Positions 15,455 to 19,489 of a DNA stretch of 19,489 nt are shown piece by piece (position 1 is the first letter of the stretch; every line of letters begins with the position of its first letter). This DNA is from an uncultured Eubacteriales bacterium (GTDB lineage: Bacteria > Bacillota > Clostridia > Oscillospirales > Oscillospiraceae). Under the pieces are notes generated by a model, which saw only the letters and a program-made list of their open reading frames with translations, ran no database searches and was not told the DNA's origin. Location of the stretch: assembly GCA_900549405.1 (NCBI GenBank), contig URNZ01000033.1, positions 1-19,489 on the forward strand, given 5' to 3'. A program made the translations under genes and the position numbers.

Positions 15455-15483
15455 ATTATACTTCATTCTCTGAACCTTTGCAA
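15455..15483 (-). promoter_or_regulatory. Sigma-A promoter of the histidine kinase gene
   Basis: On the minus strand, TTGCAA (15483-15478), 17 bases, then TATAAT (15460-15455). Transcription would begin near 15448, giving a leader of about 90 bases. It starts 10 bases after the stem of the terminator of the upstream operon. Confidence 0.8.
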
Positions 15484-15492
15484 GCAGAAAAA

Positions 15493-15530
15493 TCGCCGGA
15501 GCGCACCCAAACTTTGGGCCGCTCCGGCGA
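15493..15530 (-). terminator. Rho-independent terminator of the redox operon
   Basis: A 10-bp outer stem (TCGCCGGAGC at 15493-15502 with 15521-15530) is capped by an inner CCCAA/TTGGG stem. TTTTTC follows on the minus strand. It begins 20 bases past the flavodoxin stop. Confidence 0.93.
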
Positions 15531-15550
15531 AAAATTTTTTCTCTGTTGTC

Positions 15551-16027
15551 TTACTTCTGGACGCCCTTGGCCCAGCGGAGGATGTCCTTCTCCGGGGTGC
15601 GGAGACGGGCGCCGTCGAAGCGCACGTCCAGGCCGGGCTTGACCTCGGCCCCCTTGCAGGCCTTGGCAAAGTCCTTCAGGGTGTGGCCCAGCCAGCCGCC
15701 GTTGGTGGCGAAGGGATACACCCTCTTGCCCGCCAGATCGGCCTCCTTTAAAAAGCTGTGCACGGCGGGGGCGAAGGTATACCACCACACGGGGGAGCCC
15801 AGCACCACCGTGTCATAGTCCTTCAGGTCCACGGACAGGGGCTTCAGCTCCGGGCAGAAGCCGGAGTCGATCTCCCGCTGGCCCTGGTCCACCACGGCGT
15901 TATAGTCCCCGGTGTAGGGCTGGACGGTCTGGATCTCCGCCAGGTCGCCGCCCACCTCCTTCTGGATCATCTGGGCCACCCGGCGGGTGTTGCCACCATA
16001 GGAATAATAGAGAATCAGTGTTTTCAT
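15551..16027 (-). CDS. Flavodoxin family protein
   Basis: The 158-residue protein has the flavodoxin fold signature at its N-terminus: ILYYSYGGNTRRVA (residues 5-18), where the Ser/Thr-rich loop binds the FMN phosphate. GSPVWWYTFAPAVHSFL near residue 78 and the late segment with FATNGGWLG match the other two FMN-contacting loops of the NAD(P)H-quinone/flavodoxin type. It probably carries electrons or reduces quinones or other electrophiles in the cytoplasm. The ATG at 16027 follows AGGAGGAA at 8 bases. It is the last gene of a three-gene transcript, 33 bases after the aldo/keto reductase, and ends at a strong terminator. The physiological partner is unknown. Confidence 0.9.
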   Translation of the reverse strand: MKTLILYYSYGGNTRRVAQMIQKEVGGDLAEIQTVQPYTGDYNAVVDQGQREIDSGFCPELKPLSVDLKDYDTVVLGSPVWWYTFAPAVHSFLKEADLAGKRVYPFATNGGWLGHTLKDFAKACKGAEVKPGLDVRFDGARLRTPEKDILRWAKGVQK

Positions 16028-16060
16028 GGTGTTCTGTTCCTCCTGTGTCTGTCAGATGAT

Positions 16061-16930
16061 TTACGCCAGGGGCTTTCCGCTGAACACGGGGAAGACGTTG
16101 AAATCGCCATAGCTCTGGATGCGGTCCATGTGTACCAGGGCGTCCATGTCGGCGTCAGAGATGACAAAGTCCACGGCGGCGTTGTCCTTCATGTGGGCGG
16201 GATTGGCGGTCTTGGGCAGGGCCACGGTGCCCAGCTGGATGACATAGCGGATACACAGCTGAGCGGCGGTCACGCCATACTTCTGTGCCATGGCGGCGAT
16301 GGCGGGGTTCTTCAGGGCCTCGCCGTGGGCGATGGGGGAATAGGCCTCCACCTGGATGTTCTGCTCTTTGCAGTAGTCCACCAGGTCCTTGTCCGTGTTG
16401 CTGATGTGCAGCAGGATCTGGTTCACTGCGGGCCGCACCCGGCAGTCAGACAGCAGATTCTCCAGATCGTCCCGCAGGAAGTTGGACACGCCGATGACCT
16501 TCACCTTTCCGGCGGCCTGGGCGTCCTCCAGGGCGCGCCACACGGCCCGGTTCTCCTCAAAGTACCGCTTCTCCACCCGAAACTCCGTCCAGGGCTGGGG
16601 GGAGTGGATGATGATCTGGTCCAGGTAGTCCAGGCCCATCTTGTTCAAAGTCTCGTCAATGGACTTGGCGGCGGAGTCATAGTCCTTCAGCTCGGCGGCC
16701 ACCTTGCTGGCCACGAATAACTGCTCCCGGGGCAGGCCGCAGGTACGCACGCCCTCGCCCACGCCCCGCTCGTTGCCATAGGCCTGGGCCGTGTCGATGA
16801 GGCGATAGCCCAGCTTTACCGCTTCCCGCACCGCCTGGGCGGCCTTGTCGTCGTCGATGAACCAGGTGCCAAGGCCCAGCTTGGGGATGGCCGTACCGTC
16901 GGCCAGAGTATAAGTCTCGTTTAAGATCAT
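16061..16930 (-). CDS. Aldo/keto reductase
   Basis: The 289-residue cytoplasmic NADPH-dependent reductase carries the complete catalytic tetrad: Asp46 and Tyr51 in DTAQAYGNE, Lys76 in ASKVAAE, and His109 in IIIHSPQPW. KVKVIGVSNF, LLHISN and the cofactor-site SPIAHGEAL and LPKTANPAHM are also typical. It belongs to the AKR5-like group of bacterial methylglyoxal/2,5-diketogluconate-type reductases (family level only). The ATG at 16930 has AAAGGAAA upstream. It is the middle gene of the MerR-linked operon, suggesting removal of reactive aldehydes or ketones (inference). The 68-base gap before it carries a repeat fragment. Confidence 0.93.
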   Translation of the reverse strand: MILNETYTLADGTAIPKLGLGTWFIDDDKAAQAVREAVKLGYRLIDTAQAYGNERGVGEGVRTCGLPREQLFVASKVAAELKDYDSAAKSIDETLNKMGLDYLDQIIIHSPQPWTEFRVEKRYFEENRAVWRALEDAQAAGKVKVIGVSNFLRDDLENLLSDCRVRPAVNQILLHISNTDKDLVDYCKEQNIQVEAYSPIAHGEALKNPAIAAMAQKYGVTAAQLCIRYVIQLGTVALPKTANPAHMKDNAAVDFVISDADMDALVHMDRIQSYGDFNVFPVFSGKPLA

Positions 16931-16965
16931 GTCAGTTTTCCTTTCTTTGATAAACGGATCATCAC

Positions 16966-16994
16966 GTCAGGGCTGCGCCCTTCCTCGCAATGAC
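16966..16994. repeat. Fragment of a dispersed palindromic (REP-type) repeat
   Basis: GTCAGGGCTGCGCCC followed by TTCCTCGCAATGAC has GTCA/TGAC ends and an inner GGGC-TGC-GCCC hairpin. Reverse-complemented it begins GTCATTGCGAGGA, which I recognise as the head of a repeat scattered through many bacterial genomes. It lies in the gap between the RibD_C gene and the aldo/keto reductase. Confidence 0.55.
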
Positions 16995-16998
16995 AGGT

Positions 16999-17679
16999 TT
17001 ACTTTTCCGTGTGATACCGCAGCCACACCGCGCCGGTGCCGTACTGCTGGACGCTTGTCAGCTTCAGGGGGGTGACGGGCCGGTCCATGGGCAGCCCGTC
17101 GAACACGGCGGCCATGCCGCCCCGCCCGTCGATGCCCGCGCCCACGAGGATGCTCACCTCGTCCAGCAGACCGTCCGCCAGGAAAGCGGCGTTGATGTGT
17201 CCGCCGCCCACCACGGCGGCCCGCTGAACGCCGAACTCCTCCTTTAAAATTTCACAGGCCCGGACCAGGTCCAGCTTGTCCTCGCCGCAGGCGATCCAGG
17301 AGATATTCAGCCCCTCCAGATAGTCCAGATACTCCCGGCTGGCCTGACAGCTGGTCAGGATCAGCAGGGGGCGCTCCCCGTCAGCGGGCTTGTCCCACAG
17401 CAGGGTGCCCCGGGTGTCCGTCACCACCTCATAGCCGGGGGCGGACTCCGCCTTGAAAAAGCCCTCCCGCTCCAGGGGGTGGGGATCGTCACAGGCAAAG
17501 ACGCCGGGCTTGGACATCTCCAGCTGGGCGGTCACCCGTCCGCTGATGCGGGTGGGGGCGTTCAGGGCGTCCAGGGTGTCGTAATACTCCTGCACCCCGG
17601 GCAGGTGCTCGGTCATGGCACAGTCGATGCGCCCATCTACCGAGGTCATCATGTGGCAGATGATGTAGGGTCGGTTCAT
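16999..17679 (-). CDS. RibD C-terminal domain/dihydrofolate-reductase-fold reductase
   Basis: The 226-residue protein consists of one RibD_C (DHFR-like) domain: the N-terminal MTSVDGRID motif (about 11-19), ISGRVTAQ near 46, LLILTS near 105, and a C-terminal cofactor and substrate region VVGGGHINAAFLADGLLDEVSILV near 160. It is probably an NADPH-dependent reductase. There is no deaminase domain, so it is not a complete riboflavin RibD, and no rib genes are near. I chose the ATG at 17679, which has AGGAGGAA 4 bases upstream; an ATG at 17697 would translate that ribosome site. It is first in the RibD_C-AKR-flavodoxin transcript behind the MerR-type promoter. Its substrate is unknown; a role with the other redox enzymes is inferred. 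Confidence 0.88.
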   Translation of the reverse strand: MNRPYIICHMMTSVDGRIDCAMTEHLPGVQEYYDTLDALNAPTRISGRVTAQLEMSKPGVFACDDPHPLEREGFFKAESAPGYEVVTDTRGTLLWDKPADGERPLLILTSCQASREYLDYLEGLNISWIACGEDKLDLVRACEILKEEFGVQRAAVVGGGHINAAFLADGLLDEVSILVGAGIDGRGGMAAVFDGLPMDRPVTPLKLTSVQQYGTGAVWLRYHTEK

Positions 17680-17699
17680 GGTGTTCCTCCTATTCATGC

Positions 17700-17728
17700 T
17701 TGACAGCGGCGGCGTGCCGCTGTATCAT
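17700..17728 (+). promoter_or_regulatory. Candidate promoter for the merR gene
   Basis: TTGACA (17700-17705), 17 bases, then TATCAT (17723-17728). The spacer is almost entirely a 7-bp inverted repeat (CAGCGGC/GCCGCTG at 17704-17722). The transcript would run through the MerR dyad before reaching the gene at 17856, so MerR bound there could limit its own synthesis. Confidence 0.6.
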
Positions 17729-17747
17729 TTCCTTAAAGTTCATGTAT

Positions 17748-17778
17748 ACTCTACAACTTAAAGTCAGCTTTAAGTCAA
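17748..17778 (-). promoter_or_regulatory. MerR-type promoter with 19-bp spacer for the redox operon
   Basis: On the minus strand, TTGACT (17778-17773), 19 bases, then TAGAGT (17753-17748). The overlong spacer is the hallmark of promoters that MerR regulators activate by untwisting DNA. A TATACA overlapping further down is an alternative -10 but would leave 24 bases. Confidence 0.7.
17756..17775. promoter_or_regulatory. MerR-family operator dyad
   Basis: ACTTAAAG-TCAG-CTTTAAGT is a perfect 8-4-8 inverted repeat inside the 19-bp spacer. It resembles the CTTTAAG-type sites of AdhR-like regulators. A third half site, CTTAAAG, lies at 17732-17738, 25 bases away on the promoter-downstream side. 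Confidence 0.8.
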
Positions 17779-17855
17779 GAGCTTTTTGAAATTTTTTCTT
17801 TTGTTTCCCTCCCCCGCAGGAGGAGGAAACCGCAAAATTATTTGGAGGAATTCTT

Positions 17856-18305
17856 ATGGTCTATACCGTGGGCGAGACGGCCCGCATGCTGGAGGTCCCC
17901 GCCTCCACCCTGCGCTATTATGACAAGGAGGGGCTGCTGCCCTTTGTGGAGCGCTCCTCCGGGGGTATCCGCATGTTCCGGGATGTCGACTTCGAGTGGC
18001 TGCGCATCATCGGCTGCATGAAAAAGGCGGGGATGCCCATCAAGGCCATCCGGGAGTATATCCAGCTGGCCCTCAGCGGGGACGACACCATCGACGCCCG
18101 GTTAGAGCTCTTCCAGCGCCAGCGGGAGTCCCTCCGGGCCCAGCTGGCCGAGCTGGAGCACACCCTGAGCATGGTGGAATACAAGTGCTGGTACTATGAG
18201 ACGGCCAAGGCCGCCGGGACCACCGCCGTTCTGAACGGCCTGGACGAGAGCGAGATACCCCAGCGTTTTCAGGCCATCCGCCGGGAACTGAAAAGCAAGC
18301 CCTGA
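17856..18305 (+). CDS. MerR family transcriptional regulator, AdhR-like
   Basis: The 149-residue protein has an N-terminal winged helix-turn-helix (YTVGETARMLEVPASTLRYYD, about 3-23), the wing with GIRMFRD, and a long dimerisation helix (about 75-110). It lacks a metal-binding cysteine tail. Cys54 in IIGCMKKAGM lies where AdhR of Bacillus subtilis has the Cys needed to respond to aldehydes (from memory of the family), so sensing of reactive electrophiles is likely. YKCWYYETA near 109-117 is typical of the MerR proteins beside aldo/keto reductases. The ATG at 17856 has GGAGGAA upstream. It is divergent from the redox operon and probably activates it through the dyad at 17756-17775. Confidence 0.92.
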   Translation: MVYTVGETARMLEVPASTLRYYDKEGLLPFVERSSGGIRMFRDVDFEWLRIIGCMKKAGMPIKAIREYIQLALSGDDTIDARLELFQRQRESLRAQLAELEHTLSMVEYKCWYYETAKAAGTTAVLNGLDESEIPQRFQAIRRELKSKP

Positions 18306-18330
18306 TAAAATATCATAAAAATAAAAACAG

Positions 18331-18382
18331 AAAAAGCGTGTCTCCCCCGCCCATTCAGCGGCACAGGGGAGACACGCTTTTT
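18331..18382 (+). terminator. Bidirectional terminator after merR
   Basis: A perfect 17-bp stem, AAAAAGCGTGTCTCCCC (18331-18347) with 18366-18382, has an 18-base loop. T runs occur on both sides. It ends merR and, in the other direction, once ended the flavin reductase gene whose remnant stops at 18392. Confidence 0.93.
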
Positions 18383-18391
18383 TATTTAGTC

Positions 18392-18598
18392 TTACTTCAG
18401 GGCCTTTCCGGCGGAGAAGGCCTGGGCCACCACGGGGCCCACGGCGCGATAGGTCATCTGGATGCCGTCATACAGGATGACGTTCAGCTTCTCCGGGTCG
18501 ACCTTGCCGTCGGCGCCCAGCACAGACTCGTCGGCGCTGACGTTCACCACCCGGCCAATGACCTGGCCGTCCTCGGTGGTTTTGACGAACTCGCACTC
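18392..18598 (-). pseudogene. 5'-truncated flavin reductase family protein remnant
   Basis: On the minus strand, an open frame of 68 codons begins directly after a TAG (codon at 18601-18599) and ends with TAA at 18392. It has no ATG-and-ribosome-site start. It reads ECEFVKTTEDGQVIGRVVNV..., then SADESVLGADGKVDPEKL, ILYDGIQMTYRAVGPVV and a final AFSAGKALK. This is the recognisable C-terminal third of clostridial flavin reductase-like proteins (FMN-binding split barrel, usually around 190-200 residues; family knowledge). The N-terminal two thirds are absent, and the promoter of the next gene lies where they would be. The terminator at 18331-18382 still follows it, so the loss was at the 5' side. 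A truncated product seems unlikely. Confidence 0.75.
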
Positions 18599-18633
18599 CT
18601 AAGTCCTTCCCCAAAAAAGCACAACCCAGACCG

Positions 18634-18662
18634 TTGCCATCTCTTCACCGCCCTGTTACAAT
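18634..18662 (+). promoter_or_regulatory. Sigma-A promoter of the YbaK-family gene
   Basis: TTGCCA (18634-18639), 17 bases, then TACAAT (18657-18662). Each box matches 5 of 6 consensus positions. Transcription would begin near 18669, about 29 bases before the ATG. Confidence 0.75.
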
Positions 18663-18697
18663 GAGGAAAAATATAAAAGCATAAGGAGGCCCCAGGC

Positions 18698-19186
18698 ATG
18701 ACCAAACAGGAGACCTATGACTATCTCCGCGCCCACGGCGTGGACTTTGAGATCACCGAGCACAAGGCGGTGTTCAACATGGAGGAGTGCGCCGACCTGC
18801 ACCTGCCCTACCCGGAGTCAGAGGCAAAGAACCTGTTCATCCGGGACGACAAGCACGCCCACTATTACCTCATCACCGTAAAGGCCGACAAGCGGGTGAA
18901 TCTGAAGGACTTCCGCCGCGCCCACGGCACCCGGCCCCTCACCTTCGCCTCCCCGGAGGAGCTGCTGGACCTGTTAAAGCTCACCCCCGGCTCCGTCACC
19001 CCCCTGGGGCTGCTGGCCGATGAGGAGCACCGGGTGGACTTCTTCCTGGACCGGGACTTTCTCCTGCCCCCGGACCGCATCGGCGTCCACCCCAACGACA
19101 ACACCGCCACCATCTGGCTCTCGGCCCAAGCGCTGGTCAACGTCTTGAAAGAGAATGGGACCACCGTAGAAATCACTGAGTGTTAG
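18698..19186 (+). CDS. YbaK/ProX-type aminoacyl-tRNA deacylase (PrdX-like)
   Basis: The 162-residue protein is a free-standing editing domain related to the insertion domain of prolyl-tRNA synthetase. Visible are the conserved Lys44 in AKNLFIRDDK, HYYLITVKADKRVNLKDF (about 55-72), the substrate loop GSVTPLGL (98-105) and HPNDNTATIWL (131-141). Such proteins (ProXp-ala, PrdX, YbaK) hydrolyse mischarged tRNA, most often Ala- or Cys-tRNA(Pro), in the cytoplasm; motif details favour the ProXp/PrdX branch over YbaK. The ATG at 18698 follows AAGGAGG at 8 bases, and the gene has its own promoter. It is monocistronic. The stop TAG at 19184 overlaps the start of a long inverted repeat. Confidence 0.92.
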   Translation: MTKQETYDYLRAHGVDFEITEHKAVFNMEECADLHLPYPESEAKNLFIRDDKHAHYYLITVKADKRVNLKDFRRAHGTRPLTFASPEELLDLLKLTPGSVTPLGLLADEEHRVDFFLDRDFLLPPDRIGVHPNDNTATIWLSAQALVNVLKENGTTVEITEC

Positions 19187-19241
19187 TTAGGAGTGATGAG
19201 AGATGAGTTAACTCCTAACTCCTATCTCATCACTCCTAACT
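19185..19241. repeat. 17-bp perfect inverted repeat with internal short repeats
   Basis: AGTTAGGAGTGATGAGA (19185-19201) pairs perfectly with 19225-19241 around a 23-base loop. The loop holds the palindrome GAGTTAACTC (19205-19214) and further copies of the AACTCCTA unit. It begins inside the stop codon of the deacylase gene. No T run follows, so it is a poor classical terminator; a small mobile or REP-like repeat is the alternative. Confidence 0.7.
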
Positions 19242-19343
19242 GGATCGGAACTTTTCCTGCCTCCCACCGTCTAACCCTGTAAATGACGATGGGAAACATT
19301 ATGGACAAGGACACAAAAGGCAGACCACGAAACGGGGGCTGCT

Positions 19344-19409
19344 GACAACAAATAAAGGCTGAATATCAAGCACCGGGGAAGTGCGAGATATTCAGCCTGT
19401 TTTGTTGTC
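19344..19409. repeat. Large composite dyad upstream of the oriT-like site
   Basis: GGCTGAATATC (19357-19367) pairs with GATATTCAGCC (19387-19397). It is enclosed by GACAACAAA/TTTGTTGTC (19344-19352 with 19401-19409), and the loop carries GCAC/GTGC. Together these form a long imperfect cruciform or hairpin. A run TGTTTTGTTG on the right arm gives it terminator-like character on the + strand. The stretch 19242-19343 to its left shows no gene or other element I can name. Confidence 0.65.
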
Positions 19410-19417
19410 CGGGGTTT

Positions 19418-19438
19418 CCAAAGGGGCTTTCCCTTTGG
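19418..19438. repeat. 8-bp inverted repeat next to the oriT-like site
   Basis: CCAAAGGG (19418-19425) pairs with CCCTTTGG (19431-19438) around five bases. It directly abuts the CACAC of the oriT-like sequence. Confidence 0.6.
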
Positions 19439-19474
19439 CACACGACTTTGCTTGCAAAGTGTAGTGTGTTATAC
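19439..19474 (+). other. oriT: MobV (pMV158-type) origin-of-transfer-like sequence
   Basis: CACAC (19439-19443), then ACTTTGC-TT-GCAAAGT (19445-19460), then GTAGTGTG followed by TTATAC (19461-19474). The pMV158 origin has the same plan: an ACTTTAT/ATAAAGT hairpin, then TAGTGTG/TTATAC, where the slash is the nick made by MobM (from memory). The nick region is identical, and the hairpin keeps ACTTT/AAAGT with changed tips. The predicted nick is between 19468 and 19469. In that family the mob (Pre) gene begins shortly downstream on the same strand, here beyond the window edge. Confidence 0.75.
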
Positions 19475-19489
19475 GCTCTGTCGGCGTTG

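Noticed and set aside
16999..17679. A riboflavin biosynthesis gene ribD
   Set aside because: Only the reductase-type domain is present, without the deaminase domain or other rib genes nearby, so the gene is called at family level only.
18338..18664. A 108-codon plus-strand frame downstream of merR
   Set aside because: It starts inside the terminator stem and lies antisense to the flavin reductase remnant, with no recognisable product.

Overview
The window looks like chromosome of a GC-rich Clostridia member, most likely an Oscillospiraceae-type gut anaerobe (inference). The signs are strong AGGAGG-type ribosome sites, sigma-A promoters, a Firmicutes-type BirA operator and a CIRCE-like site, a MerR/aldo-keto reductase redox cluster, and G/C-ending codons with AT-rich intergenic gaps. 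I see no rRNA, tRNA or CRISPR array. The sequence begins inside an ABC exporter-fold gene and ends in the leader of what is probably a mobilizable element.

Layout, left to right. 2-3160 (+) holds two half-size ABC ATPase/permease genes of the YbtPQ/IrtAB type, closed by a bidirectional terminator. 3265-3708 (-) is a small heat-shock protein (Hsp20) with its own promoter and a CIRCE-like operator. 3964-5283 (-) is cca (tRNA nucleotidyltransferase) with its own promoter. 5412-9525 (-) is an operon read tctC, tctB, tctA, then a TIM-barrel sugar isomerase/epimerase-like enzyme: a tripartite carboxylate uptake system coupled to a catabolic enzyme. Three contiguous 11-bp repeats lie upstream of its promoter. 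9790-13319 (-) is a biotin operon, bioY-bioB-bioD-bioA, with a consensus promoter and two BirA-type operators; no bioF or pimelate genes are present here. 13470-15356 (-) is an orphan hybrid sensor histidine kinase. 15551-17679 (-) is a redox operon (RibD_C/DHFR-fold reductase, aldo/keto reductase, flavodoxin) divergent from a MerR regulator at 17856-18305 (+), with a MerR-type dyad in a 19-bp promoter spacer between them. 18392-18598 (-) is a 5'-truncated flavin reductase remnant. 18698-19186 (+) is a YbaK/ProX-type aminoacyl-tRNA deacylase. 19187-19489 has no gene but is full of dyads and ends in a close match to the pMV158/MobV origin of transfer.

How it fits together. The bio genes can turn KAPA into biotin or import biotin, under BirA control. 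The tct operon takes up an organic acid and probably feeds it to the TIM-barrel enzyme. The MerR cluster looks like a reactive-carbonyl/electrophile detoxification module. The most notable points are the MobV-like oriT at the right edge, a BioB that lacks the Cys matching E. coli Cys97, and the phased repeats upstream of tctC. I did not find a clearly new multi-gene system; these are the places most worth checking.
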